Below, in pieces: positions 1 through 9,729 of a stretch of 60,412 nt of DNA. The notes below the pieces were generated by a model, which was given only the letters and a program-made list of their open reading frames with translations, was not told the DNA's origin and searched no databases. Source of the stretch: an uncultured Salinisphaerales bacterium (GTDB lineage Bacteria > Pseudomonadota > Gammaproteobacteria > Nevskiales > CAJXLF01). Position numbers and translations under genes: made by a program. How positions within the stretch are numbered: position 1 is the first letter of the stretch; the number at the start of each line of letters is the position of its first letter. The stretch spans positions 1-60,412 of the forward strand of contig CAJXLF010000015.1 of NCBI GenBank assembly GCA_913055805.1. The letters run 5' to 3'.

Positions 1-104
1 AGCAGCGTGAGGCCCGTCTGGCCGCCATCGAGGTCGATGTGTTTCCGTTCGAGCTGAAGGCCGGCCTGCTGGAAACCGATACTGCGGTGGCTGAAGCCGC
101 CTGA
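1..104 (+). CDS. C-terminal fragment of an unidentified protein
   Basis: An open frame enters from the left edge and ends at TGA 102-104. It gives about 33 residues, ending in LLETDTAVAEAA. It is followed within 25 bases by a strong intrinsic terminator, which supports it being the real 3' end of a gene. The fragment is too short and generic (Ala/Glu rich) for me to recognise the family. Confidence 0.6.
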   Translation, partial: QREARLAAIEVDVFPFELKAGLLETDTAVAEAA

Positions 105-124
105 AGCGTCGTTCTTCTCCAGTG

Positions 125-154
125 AAAAGGGCCGGCTTTTCCGGCCCTTTTTTA
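125..154 (+). terminator. Rho-independent terminator
   Basis: An 11-bp stem AAAAGGGCCGG / CCGGCCCTTTT with a five-base loop CTTTT is followed by a T-rich tail. It ends transcription of the gene entering from the left and insulates the acyl-CoA synthetase gene. Confidence 0.9.
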
Positions 155-199
155 TTGCCCCGCTTTTTTGCCGATCGGGGACGATGTCTCTCTTCATAA

Positions 200-214
200 G
201 CAGTAAAATACTGC
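200..214. promoter_or_regulatory. Perfect palindrome GCAGTA-AAA-TACTGC, possible operator
   Basis: Six-base arms flank an AAA centre, 33 bases before the start of the acyl-CoA synthetase. The sequence TAAAAT inside it could be a -10 box. A repressor site is plausible for a fatty-acid gene, but no regulator family is identified from this sequence alone. Confidence 0.35.
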
Positions 215-247
215 GCACTGTCCGCGACTAACAAAGAAGGGAGCCAC

Positions 248-1900
248 ATGATTTCGTCCAGCAGTAAAACACCGATAGAAATGGTGTACCACTGGGAGAA
301 AGAAACACCCAACCGCGTGTATCTGCGCCAACCCATCGCTGATGTCTGGCACGAATTCACCTGGGCCAAGACCGTGGATCAGGCGAGACGCATCGCCAGT
401 GCCCTGCTGGCGATGGAGCTGCCCAAAGGCAGTCGCATTGCCATTGCGGGGCGCAACACCGCTCATTGGTTCATGGCGGATTTCGCCATCCAGATGGCCG
501 GTCACATCAGTGTCGGCCTTTATCCCAAGCAGGCCACGGATACAGTGAAATACGTGCTGGAGCACTCTGAAGCCAGGGCGATTTTTATCGGCCCCATGGA
601 AGATCCGGAATCCATCACCAACGGCATTCCACAAGGCTGCACTCGCATCACCCTGCCCTACCCGGGCATATCAAAAGGCGATCTGGCCTGGAATGATATG
701 CTCAGGGAAAATGATCCACTGAATGACAACCCGGTACCCGATGCCGACGACATCTTCACCCTGATCTACACCTCCGGCACCACCGGCAATCCCAAGGGTG
801 TGACGCTGACTTACCGCAATGCCATGACCGCTGTGGAAGGCGCCACCCAGGTGATTCAACCCGAGAACGAACGCCTCTTTTCCTATTTGCCCCTGGCCCA
901 TATTTTCGAGCGGGCTGTGGTGGAAATGAACAGCGTATATAACAACTGCCAGGTCAGTTTCCTGGAAGAGTTAAAGAAATTCCCGGTACAACTGCCACAG
1001 GTCGCACCGACCATGTTCATTGCCGTGCCTGCGGTATGGACCCGTTTGCAGCACGGCATCCTCGAAAAACTGCCACAGAAAAAGCTGGACCGCCTGCTGG
1101 CGCTGCCCGTGATTCGCAAGGTGGTGCGCCGAAAGATTCTCACCACGCTGGGCCTGCATAATGTGCGCTTCGCCGTGACCGGCGCCGCGCCCATTCCGGT
1201 GTCGCAGCTCAAATGGTGGAGAAAACTCGGGCTCACCATCCATGAAGGTTATGCCATGTCGGAAAATACGGCCTATGCCTTTATCAATCACCCCGGCGAA
1301 GCCCGCTTCGGCACCGTAGGCCAGTGCATGCCGGGCTCGGAATGCAGAATTGCCGAGAATGGCGAAATCCTGATCCGCAATGGCGCTGTCATGCAGGGCT
1401 ATTACAAGGAACCCGAAAAGACCACCGAGACGTTGAGCGAGGATGGCTGGCTGCATACCGGCGACAAGGGTCATCTGGATGAAGACGGTTATCTGCATAT
1501 CACCGGACGCGTGAAGGATATCTTCAAGACGGTCAAGGGCAAGTATGTCGCCCCCGCGCCTATTGAAGGATTGTTCGCCAAAAACTCGGATATCGAAACC
1601 ATGTGTCTGGTGGGCAGCGGACTGAAGCAGCCCATCCTGCTTGCCTCCCTCTCCGAAGAGGGTCAGCACAAAGACCGGGATGAAGTGGAAAAGAATCTGC
1701 GAACCACCCTGGATGACGTCAACCCGCAACTGGAGCCCCATGAACTGGTAGACGCCATTGCCATCACCGCAGAAACCTGGAGCATTGATAACGGACTGCT
1801 GACGCCCACCATGAAAGTGAAACGCAATGTGGTGGAAGAACGCTTCGCCGCGCTCATCGAGGAAACCTCGGGCCAACGCGGCGCCATTATCTGGCAATAA
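248..1900 (+). CDS. Long-chain fatty acid-CoA ligase (AMP-forming)
   Basis: This enzyme activates fatty acids with ATP to acyl-AMP and then acyl-CoA, for beta-oxidation or lipid synthesis. The 550-residue protein shows the ATP P-loop YTSGTTGNPKGV at residues 174-185, the A5-type motif EGYAMSEN, the TGD and GRVKD motifs of the hinge region, and the C-terminal PTMKVKRN that carries the usual catalytic lysine. Length and motif order fit the ACSL/FadD-like long-chain group better than acetyl-CoA synthetases; chain-length preference cannot be read. The ATG is preceded by AAGGGAG. The gene is convergent with hslO, only six bases apart, and may be controlled by the palindrome at 200-214. Confidence 0.9.
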   Translation: MISSSSKTPIEMVYHWEKETPNRVYLRQPIADVWHEFTWAKTVDQARRIASALLAMELPKGSRIAIAGRNTAHWFMADFAIQMAGHISVGLYPKQATDTVKYVLEHSEARAIFIGPMEDPESITNGIPQGCTRITLPYPGISKGDLAWNDMLRENDPLNDNPVPDADDIFTLIYTSGTTGNPKGVTLTYRNAMTAVEGATQVIQPENERLFSYLPLAHIFERAVVEMNSVYNNCQVSFLEELKKFPVQLPQVAPTMFIAVPAVWTRLQHGILEKLPQKKLDRLLALPVIRKVVRRKILTTLGLHNVRFAVTGAAPIPVSQLKWWRKLGLTIHEGYAMSENTAYAFINHPGEARFGTVGQCMPGSECRIAENGEILIRNGAVMQGYYKEPEKTTETLSEDGWLHTGDKGHLDEDGYLHITGRVKDIFKTVKGKYVAPAPIEGLFAKNSDIETMCLVGSGLKQPILLASLSEEGQHKDRDEVEKNLRTTLDDVNPQLEPHELVDAIAITAETWSIDNGLLTPTMKVKRNVVEERFAALIEETSGQRGAIIWQ

Positions 1901-1906
1901 GCGCGT

Positions 1907-2797
1907 TCAATGACGTGTTTCGGTCGGCGGCTCCGCCTGCTCGGCAGCGAACAAGGCATCGATTTCCGCGGGATCGTAGATATATTTGTGGCCGCAGAAT
2001 CCACATTCCATCTCCACCTGACCCTGTTCGGCCAGAATATCGCGGACCTCTGCCTCTCCCATACTTAGCAGCAATTCGGAGGTCTTGCCGTGGCTGCAAC
2101 GGCAGCGAAGGCTAACCGCACGCGCGGCAAAAACCTGCAGCGTTTCCTCATGAAACAGTCGCCGGATGATGTCCTGCGGTGACAAACCGAGGAGCTCCTC
2201 ATTCGTGAGGGTCTCCAGCAAGGCGGTCAGTCGCGGCCAGGCATCAGAGTCGAGGCTGTCTTCGGCGGGCATGCGTTGCAGAAACATGCCGGCAATGCCC
2301 GATTCCCCGCTACAGAGCAGCAGCCGGGTATCCAGTTGCTCAGACTGATTGAAGTAGCCCGCCAGGCATTCGGCGATCGTTTCGCCTTCCAGCGGCACCA
2401 AGGCTTCATAGCGTTGCCCCTTGCCATAGGGCTCAATGATGATGCCCAATTGCCCTTTGCCGAACAGCGCCGGGCTGGCCGCTCCGCCAATTTCACCTTT
2501 CCAGCGCGCGGTGCCGCGCACCTCCAGATCATTGCTTGACTGCACCACCATGAAGGGCAAGGCGCCGTCACCTTGCGCCTGCAGGGACAATACACCTTCG
2601 AACTTGAGTGTGGAGGCCATCAAGGGCACGGCGGCCATGGCCTGGCCGAGAAGATCATGCACCGTGCCCGGATAACGTCGCAGTATGGACCACTTGCTCC
2701 AGCTTTCGGCGACCTGAACAATCGCGCCGCGCACGGCCAGTCCGGGGAAAATAAAGGACGTGAGGTAGCCGTCCGGCGCCTGATCCTGTTCCGTCAT
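1907..2797 (-). CDS. hslO: Hsp33 redox-regulated chaperone
   Basis: A cytoplasmic holdase that protects unfolded proteins during oxidative stress. Its four zinc-binding cysteines form disulfides on oxidation and so switch it on. The 296-residue protein has the family hallmark C232-x-C234 and C265-x-x-C268 in a C-terminal redox domain, after the usual N-terminal substrate-binding domain. It is the last gene of the leftward gatC-gatA-gatB-crotonase-hslO run, ten bases after the crotonase gene, and probably depends on the same transcript. Its stop lies six bases from that of the convergent acyl-CoA ligase. Confidence 0.95.
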   Translation of the reverse strand: MTEQDQAPDGYLTSFIFPGLAVRGAIVQVAESWSKWSILRRYPGTVHDLLGQAMAAVPLMASTLKFEGVLSLQAQGDGALPFMVVQSSNDLEVRGTARWKGEIGGAASPALFGKGQLGIIIEPYGKGQRYEALVPLEGETIAECLAGYFNQSEQLDTRLLLCSGESGIAGMFLQRMPAEDSLDSDAWPRLTALLETLTNEELLGLSPQDIIRRLFHEETLQVFAARAVSLRCRCSHGKTSELLLSMGEAEVRDILAEQGQVEMECGFCGHKYIYDPAEIDALFAAEQAEPPTETRH

Positions 2798-2807
2798 TGT
2801 GTCCGGT

Positions 2808-3620
2808 TTATTCGAAATCGTATTGTCGACGCTTGAAGTTGGGCGCGCGCTTCTCGAGATTGGCCTTCATGGCCTCACGCTGGTTCTTGCCACGCAACAA
2901 CTTGAATTGCAAGCGACTTTCCAGATCAAAGGCCTCAACCTCATCGCCCCGCCAGGTGTGTTCGAACAATGCCTTGGTGGCGGCCACCGAATCAGGCGAA
3001 CGTGTCTTGATTTCTTCTGCCAGGGACTCGGCGCTCGCCATGGGCTCCTCGGACACCTGGGTAACCAGATTAAGCGACTTGGCCTCCACGCCATCGAACA
3101 CACGCCCCGTCATGGTCAGCAGCTTGGCCACATCCATGGGCAGCAGCTCAGCAAGGCTGACGCTGCCGGTCATGTCCGGCACCAGCCCCCATTTGGCTTC
3201 CATGACGGAGAATTCGCAATCCGGTGTGGCAATACGAAAATCCGCACCCAGCGCGATCTGCAGTCCGCCGCCAAAACAATGACCGTGAGTGACCGCGATC
3301 ACCGGCACCTGCAAACGCCGCCAGCACCAGCAGGCTTCCTGGAATAAATTGGTGGTCTTGGCGCCGAACTTGCTGAAAGCCCGGATGACACGCAGAGGTT
3401 TTTTCCTGACGCTGCCAAAATCCAGTCCTGCGCAAAACGCCTTGCCCTCGCCGGAGAGAATCACGACACGGATCGTGCGGTCCTTTTCAATGAGCCTGGC
3501 CGCCTTCACCAGCGCGGCCAGCATATCCAGATCCAGGCCATTGTATTTTTCGGAACGGGCCAGACTGACGTAGGCGATCTCATTGCGGATATCGAGATTG
3601 ACGCGTTTCTTGATCAACAT
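2808..3620 (-). CDS. Crotonase-family enzyme, dienoyl-CoA isomerase-like active site
   Basis: An enoyl-CoA hydratase/isomerase superfamily protein of 270 residues. The oxyanion-hole regions are AFCAGLD (61-67) and HGHCFGGGLQ (112-121). At the position of the first hydratase glutamate it has Gln121. It keeps Glu141 and has Asp149 eight residues later, the same E-x7-D spacing as the catalytic pair of delta3,5-delta2,4-dienoyl-CoA isomerase. I therefore favour an isomerase over a classical hydratase, as an inference. It sits between gatB (22 bases upstream) and hslO (10 bases downstream) in a leftward operon. A link to unsaturated fatty-acid oxidation is plausible with the acyl-CoA ligase nearby. 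Confidence 0.8.
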   Translation of the reverse strand: MLIKKRVNLDIRNEIAYVSLARSEKYNGLDLDMLAALVKAARLIEKDRTIRVVILSGEGKAFCAGLDFGSVRKKPLRVIRAFSKFGAKTTNLFQEACWCWRRLQVPVIAVTHGHCFGGGLQIALGADFRIATPDCEFSVMEAKWGLVPDMTGSVSLAELLPMDVAKLLTMTGRVFDGVEAKSLNLVTQVSEEPMASAESLAEEIKTRSPDSVAATKALFEHTWRGDEVEAFDLESRLQFKLLRGKNQREAMKANLEKRAPNFKRRQYDFE

Positions 3621-3642
3621 ATTAGTGCCAACAGCCTCTTAC

Positions 3643-5085
3643 TTATCCCTGCAGTTTTTCCTTGAGCAGGCGATTCACCTCAGCCGGATTGGCCTTGCCC
3701 TGAGTCGCCTTCATGACCTGACCGACGAAGAAGCCGAAAACCTTCTCCTTGCCGGCGCGATACTGCTCCACTTGCCCGGCATTGGCAGCTATCACTTCTT
3801 CTACGATCCTGGCGATGGCGCCGGCATCGGTGATCTGCTTCAACCCTCTGGCCTCGATCACCGTATCCGCATCTCCTTCACCCGACCACATGGCCTCGAA
3901 GACTTCCTTGGCAATCTTGCCGGAAATGGTATTGTCCTCGATTCTCGCCAGCAGGCCGGCCAGGGCATCCGAGGATATCGGACTCTCGGTGATTTCGAGA
4001 TCGTCCCTGTTCAGATAGCCGCCCAGTTCGCTGAGCACCCAGTTGGCCGCCAGTTTGGCATCCTTGACTCGGGACGCTGCCGCTTCGAAATAGTCCGCCA
4101 ACTCACGGCTGGCCGTCAGTACGGCAGCATCTTCGGCCGACAGGCCATACTCTGACTGGAAACGGGCGGCCTTGGCATCCGGCAACTCGGGCAGCTCGGC
4201 ACGCAGGACATCAAGAAACGCCGCGTCCAGTTCTACCGGCAGCAGATCCGGATCGGGGAAATAACGGTAATCGTTGGCTTCTTCCTTGCTGCGCATGGTG
4301 CGGGTTTCACCCGTGTCGGGATTGTACAGCCGCGTTTCCTGCACCACTTTACCGCCAGACTCCAGCACATCGATCTGGCGTTCAATTTCAAAATTGATGG
4401 CCTTTTCCACGAAGCGGAAGGAATTCAGATTCTTGGTTTCGGTACGCGTACCAAACTCGCTCGAACCAGCGGGCCGCACCGACACGTTGGCATCACAACG
4501 GAAAGAACCTTCCTGCATGTTGCCGTCGCAAATCTCCAGATAGCGCACCAGGGAGTGCAGTTTCTTGAGATAGGCGACCGCTTCCTTGGCCGAGCGCATT
4601 TCCGGTTCGGAAACCACTTCGATCAATGGGGTGCCGGCGCGGTTCAGATCGATACCACTGGCCTTGCCAAAACCCTCATGTACCGACTTGCCGGCATCCT
4701 CTTCCAGATGCGCGCGAGTCACGCCGATACTGCGGGCGCTGCCATCTTCCAGCGTTATTTCCAGATGCCCCTTGCCGACAATGGGTAACTCGTACTGGCT
4801 GATCTGATAACCCTTGGGCAAGTCGGGATAGAAATAATGCTTGCGTGCGAACACCGAACGCGGAGCGATTTCCGCATCAATGGCCAGGCCAAACCTGGCG
4901 GCCATACGCACGGCTTCCCTGTTCAACACCGGCAATACACCCGGCATCCCCAGGTCTATGGCGCAGGCCTGGGTATTGGCCTCGGCGCCATAAGCCGTGG
5001 CCGCGCCCGAGAATATCTTGCTGCGGGTTTTCAGCTGGACATGCACCTCCAGGCCGATCACCACTTCCCAGCCCTGCATGCTCAT
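3643..5085 (-). CDS. gatB: Asp/Glu-tRNA(Asn/Gln) amidotransferase subunit B
   Basis: GatB binds misacylated Glu-tRNA(Gln) or Asp-tRNA(Asn), phosphorylates the carboxyl group and accepts ammonia from GatA. The 480-residue protein begins with the typical [13 protein letters not shown] segment and contains the cradle and a C-terminal YqeY-like tail domain ending in [13 protein letters not shown]. Its start overlaps the gatA stop by four bases (5082-5085), indicating translational coupling. The start is preceded by GGGAGA. The presence of gltX and GatCAB in the same window agrees with an indirect Gln- or Asn-tRNA route, but glnS or asnS elsewhere cannot be excluded. Confidence 0.97.
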   Translation of the reverse strand: MSMQGWEVVIGLEVHVQLKTRSKIFSGAATAYGAEANTQACAIDLGMPGVLPVLNREAVRMAARFGLAIDAEIAPRSVFARKHYFYPDLPKGYQISQYELPIVGKGHLEITLEDGSARSIGVTRAHLEEDAGKSVHEGFGKASGIDLNRAGTPLIEVVSEPEMRSAKEAVAYLKKLHSLVRYLEICDGNMQEGSFRCDANVSVRPAGSSEFGTRTETKNLNSFRFVEKAINFEIERQIDVLESGGKVVQETRLYNPDTGETRTMRSKEEANDYRYFPDPDLLPVELDAAFLDVLRAELPELPDAKAARFQSEYGLSAEDAAVLTASRELADYFEAAASRVKDAKLAANWVLSELGGYLNRDDLEITESPISSDALAGLLARIEDNTISGKIAKEVFEAMWSGEGDADTVIEARGLKQITDAGAIARIVEEVIAANAGQVEQYRAGKEKVFGFFVGQVMKATQGKANPAEVNRLLKEKLQG

Positions 5086-6536
5086 GAGAAGTCTCCCGGC
5101 ACGCGCCGGTGCCAGTCGGTCACCTGCTGATACTGATGTGCCGCACTGAGCAAGCGCCCTTCCGCAAACCAGGGCGCAATCAGCTGCAGACCCACAGGCA
5201 GGCCATTCACGAAACCAGCCGGAACGGACATGCCTGGCAAACCAGCGAGATTGGCCGGGATGGTGTAGATGTCGTTGAGATACATCGAAACGGGATCATC
5301 CAGTTTGTCGCCCAACCTGAACGCAGGGCCCTGGGTGGCAGGACCAAGAATCAGATCCACGGATTCGAAGGCCTTGCGGAAATCATCGCTGATCAGCTGC
5401 CGCACCTTCTGCGCCTTAAGGTAATAGGCGTCAAAGTATCCAGCCGACAGCACATAGGTGCCAATCATGATGCGGCGTTGCACTTCGCGACCAAAACCTT
5501 CGCCCCGCGAACGCTTGTACAAATCTTCCAGATCGACCGGATTATCCGCTCGGTAGCCGTAGCGCACACCGTCGAAACGCGACAGATTGGAAGAAGCTTC
5601 GGCCGGCGCCACCACGTAATAGGTGGCCACTGCCAGTCCTGAATTCGGCAGGCTGATTTCCCTGACCTCGGCCCCCAGGCGCTCGAATTCCTTGATCGCC
5701 TGATCCACCACATCACGCAGCGTGTCGTCCAGACCTGCAGAGAAATATTCGCTGGGCAGGCCGATTTTCAACCCCTCCACGGAAGCAGAGAGATCCGCCG
5801 CATAGTCCGGCACCTCCCGGTCCAGACTGGTGGAGTCCCTTTCATCGAACCCCGCCATGGCCTGCAAGACCAGCGCAGCGTCCTCGGCGCTTCGGGTAAA
5901 GACCCCTGCCTGATCCAGACTGGATGCGAAAGCGATCATGCCCCAGCGTGATACGCGGCCATAGGTCGGCTTGATCCCGGTGACGCCGCAAAGCGCTGCC
6001 GGCTGACGGATGGAACCGCCGGTATCCGTGCCGGTGGCTACCGGCACCAGACCGGCGGCCACTGCGGCTGCGGAACCGCCGGATGAACCTCCGGGCACCA
6101 GATCCGTATCCCAGGGGTTTCTCACCGGGCCGTAGAAACTGGTCTCATTGGATGAACCCATGGCGAATTCATCCATGTTGGTTTTACCCAGCGTGACCAT
6201 ACCCGCAGCAGACAGCTTTTCCACCACGGTCGCGTCATAGGGAGCAATGAAATTGTCCAGCATCTTCGAACCGCAGGCGGTTTTCACCCCCCGGGTACAG
6301 AAGATATCCTTGTGCGCCAGCGGCAAACCGGTCAGCACATGACCGTCGCCTTCCGCCAAAAGGCGGTCCGCCGCTTCCGCCGACTTCATCGCCTCGGCCT
6401 CACAAAGCGTGACGAAACTGTTGAGACTGGAATCGTGCTGACCGATGCGGTCGAGAAAATGCCGGGTCAACTCACTGCTGGAAAACTCGCGGTTACGCAA
6501 CCCTGTTGCCAGTTCCCTGAGACTCTTGTCGTGCAT
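5082..6536 (-). CDS. gatA: Asp/Glu-tRNA(Asn/Gln) amidotransferase subunit A
   Basis: GatA is the amidase subunit that hydrolyses glutamine to supply ammonia to GatB. The 484-residue protein carries the amidase-signature Ser-cisSer-Lys triad: Lys76 (AHKDIF), Ser151 in the GGSSGGS run, and nucleophile Ser175 ([11 protein letters not shown]). It lies 13 bases after gatC and overlaps gatB by four bases, so the three subunits are made from one transcript. Confidence 0.97.
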   Translation of the reverse strand: MHDKSLRELATGLRNREFSSSELTRHFLDRIGQHDSSLNSFVTLCEAEAMKSAEAADRLLAEGDGHVLTGLPLAHKDIFCTRGVKTACGSKMLDNFIAPYDATVVEKLSAAGMVTLGKTNMDEFAMGSSNETSFYGPVRNPWDTDLVPGGSSGGSAAAVAAGLVPVATGTDTGGSIRQPAALCGVTGIKPTYGRVSRWGMIAFASSLDQAGVFTRSAEDAALVLQAMAGFDERDSTSLDREVPDYAADLSASVEGLKIGLPSEYFSAGLDDTLRDVVDQAIKEFERLGAEVREISLPNSGLAVATYYVVAPAEASSNLSRFDGVRYGYRADNPVDLEDLYKRSRGEGFGREVQRRIMIGTYVLSAGYFDAYYLKAQKVRQLISDDFRKAFESVDLILGPATQGPAFRLGDKLDDPVSMYLNDIYTIPANLAGLPGMSVPAGFVNGLPVGLQLIAPWFAEGRLLSAAHQYQQVTDWHRRVPGDFS

Positions 6537-6549
6537 GGCTCAGTCTGCT

Positions 6550-6837
6550 CTATTCAATGACGGGTGGCACAAGGTAGTGGCCATCCCCGGTAGACGGTGC
6601 GATTTCCTGGAACAGCTCACGTTGATCGGTTTCGGTAACCTGATCCTCTCTCAACCTCTGACTCAGATCGAGGGGATGCGCCATCGGACTCACATTGTCG
6701 GTGGGGGCTTTTTCCAGTTCGTCAACCAGCTGCAGTATGCTGGATAATTCGGTCGCATAACGCGGCACATCCGCATCATCCAGTGCCAGGCGGGCCAGAT
6801 GCGCCACCGCCTTGACCTCGTCGGGTGTCAGGCTCAT
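6550..6837 (-). CDS. gatC: Asp/Glu-tRNA(Asn/Gln) amidotransferase subunit C
   Basis: A 95-residue stabilising subunit that wraps around GatA and GatB. It has the usual start MSLTPDEVKAVAHLARLAL and the conserved MAHPLDLSQRLREDQV region. It is the first gene of the leftward operon and is divergent from mreB, with a 278-base gap that must hold both promoters. This pairing of gatCAB with mre genes is common in gammaproteobacteria. Confidence 0.95.
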   Translation of the reverse strand: MSLTPDEVKAVAHLARLALDDADVPRYATELSSILQLVDELEKAPTDNVSPMAHPLDLSQRLREDQVTETDQRELFQEIAPSTGDGHYLVPPVIE

Positions 6838-6972
6838 GTTGCTTGCCTATTGTTGCTTTCGTTTGGTCATTCACTAGCCCGGGATCGACCGTTCACGGGG
6901 AACGGCTGGGCAAACACTCATAAATCAGGCCGTGAAACGGCTGAAGGCCGCATAACTTATCATAAAACGTGC

Positions 6973-7001
6973 TTGCCCAATGTAGGGGCGATTGATAAAG
7001 T
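6973..7001 (+). promoter_or_regulatory. Candidate sigma70 promoter for mreB
   Basis: TTGCCC (6973-6978), a 17-base spacer and TAAAGT (6996-7001) lie about 115 bases before the mreB start, in the gatC-mreB divergent gap. Both hexamers deviate from consensus, so this is only a candidate. I see no other gene in the 278-base gap. Confidence 0.35.
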
Positions 7002-7100
7002 GCCCGTTTAATTTGCACCGCACAATGGCGTGAAACCGCCTTTCCGGTGCCTCTGGGTTTTATTTTCTGCATGCGACCGCCCCTCCGGGCCGTATATTAG

Positions 7101-8156
<1,056 letters not shown>

Positions 8157-8288
8157 GCGCCGGGGTGCGTGGCATCGACGAACGGGCCACGCACACGGTA
8201 AACTCTTCCAAGGGTTGTGTATTTGGAGATAAACGGCCCGCAAATGAGTCGAAATCCGCAAAAAAATGCGCCCATTGTGAACGAACGA

Positions 8289-8312
8289 GCAGACGTCCGT
8301 TGGGACGTCTGC
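8289..8312 (+). promoter_or_regulatory. Strong 10-bp hairpin between mreB and mreC
   Basis: GCAGACGTCC and GGACGTCTGC form a perfect stem with loop GTTG, 38 bases before mreC. No U-run follows, only GCATTTAAAAC, so it is not a classical terminator. It could stabilise the mreB mRNA 3' end, attenuate read-through into mreC, or be a protein-binding palindrome. Confidence 0.5.
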
Positions 8313-8350
8313 GCATTTAAAACAGGCAGGCACCGGCAGTTGCACCCAAG

Positions 8351-9226
8351 ATGAGCAGATTTCGCGACGCAACCCCGCTGTTTGCCCGGCGCATTTCGCC
8401 CACACTCAAACTCGGCCTTTTCCTGGCCCTGTCCCTCGCCCTGCTGTTTGCCGACCACCAGACCACTGTGCTGAAGCCGGTCCGCGCGGCCTACGCCACC
8501 ATGTTGCGCCCTCTGGAATGGGTCGCCGAATGGCCCAGCGAACTCTCCAGTGTCGGCAGTTACTTCGCCAGCCGCTCCACACTGGCCGAAGAAAATGAAC
8601 GTCTGCAAAAAGAACATCTGCTGCTCATGGCAAGAGTTCAGCGACTGGCCGCGCTCGAATCCGAGAACATGCGCATTCGCGCCCTGCTGCAATCCTCCAA
8701 GCGCCTCAGTGAAGAAGTGCTGATTGCCGAAATACAGGAAACCAGCAATGATCCCTACCGCCACTATCTGCGCCTGAACAAGGGCAGCCTGGATGGCATC
8801 TATGAAGGTCAGCCCCTGATTGATGCGCATGGCATTCTGGGCCAGGTCACTGCCGTCAGCATGCTGGGGTCGGAAGCCATCATGATTACCGATGCCGACC
8901 ACAGCATTCCGGTCGAAATCAACCGTAACGGCTTGCGTACCATTGCTCAAGGCCAGGGTTCAGATCGCCTGCGCCTGCCTTATCTGCCTATCAATGCCGA
9001 TGTGAAAGAAGGTGACCTGATCGTCTCTTCCGGCCTGGGTGGACGCTACCCACCCGGCTACCCGGTCGGTGTTGTCAGTGAAGTGCGGCGTTACCCGGGA
9101 GAAGAATTCCTCGAGATATACGCCACACCTGAAGCCCATATCCAGCATGGGCGCGAGGTGCTGCTGGTCAAGCAACCGCCCAAAATATCTTCCTCGGTTG
9201 CACAAAGCCAAGAACGCGCCCCATGA
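8351..9226 (+). CDS. mreC: Rod shape-determining protein MreC
   Basis: A bitopic inner-membrane protein whose periplasmic domain activates PBP2-RodA. The 291-residue protein has one transmembrane segment (about residues 18-36), a coiled coil rich in Glu and Leu at about 78-118, and the beta-rich MreC domain containing LRLNKGSLDGIYEGQPL and GDLIVSSGLGGRYPPGYPVG. It overlaps mreD by four bases. The ribosome-binding site before the ATG is weak. Confidence 0.95.
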   Translation: MSRFRDATPLFARRISPTLKLGLFLALSLALLFADHQTTVLKPVRAAYATMLRPLEWVAEWPSELSSVGSYFASRSTLAEENERLQKEHLLLMARVQRLAALESENMRIRALLQSSKRLSEEVLIAEIQETSNDPYRHYLRLNKGSLDGIYEGQPLIDAHGILGQVTAVSMLGSEAIMITDADHSIPVEINRNGLRTIAQGQGSDRLRLPYLPINADVKEGDLIVSSGLGGRYPPGYPVGVVSEVRRYPGEEFLEIYATPEAHIQHGREVLLVKQPPKISSSVAQSQERAP

Positions 9227-9711
9227 GCCAACAGGACTATTACCCGGACTGGCTGGTCTTTATCAGTGTTCTGGCCGCTTTTGTGCTGACTCTGATTCAA
9301 CTCCCTGAATTCCTCGCAGCCTTGCGCCCGGCGCTTGTATTGCTGATCGCCATTTACTGGACCCTGGCCATGCCGCAGTACTTCGGGCTGTTCACGGCAT
9401 GGTTTCTGGGTCTGACCATGGACGTACTCAACGGCAGCCTGCTCGGCCAGCATGCCATCGCCATTCTACTGCCCTGTTATATCGCCAGCCGTTTGCGCGA
9501 AACCCTGCATATGTTCCCTCTGTGGCAGCAATGCATCACCCTGATACCGCTGGTGGCTCTCTACGAGTTCATCCTGTTCTGGATTGACGGCATCAGCCAT
9601 CGGGACACCGAAACCCACTGGCGCTGGATACAGATTCTGAGTTCGGCTGCATTCTGGTCGGTACTGTTTTTCCTGCTCACACCGTTCCGCACTGTCGCGG
9701 CACGGCACTGA
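9223..9711 (+). CDS. mreD: Rod shape-determining protein MreD
   Basis: A 162-residue integral membrane protein, almost wholly hydrophobic with about five predicted helices, that works with MreC in the elongasome. The conserved stretch FGLFTAWFLGLTMDVLNG is typical of MreD. Its ATG overlaps the mreC stop (ATGA) and the next gene, mrdA, starts 18 bases downstream, so the three are probably co-translated. Confidence 0.95.
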   Translation: MSQQDYYPDWLVFISVLAAFVLTLIQLPEFLAALRPALVLLIAIYWTLAMPQYFGLFTAWFLGLTMDVLNGSLLGQHAIAILLPCYIASRLRETLHMFPLWQQCITLIPLVALYEFILFWIDGISHRDTETHWRWIQILSSAAFWSVLFFLLTPFRTVAARH

Positions 9712-9729
9712 TTTAAAGCCGCCCAATCC

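Noticed and set aside
971-1897. A 308-residue minus-strand frame opposite the acyl-CoA synthetase
   Set aside because: Antisense shadow of a gene with intact AMP-binding motifs; no recognisable fold or ribosome-binding site.
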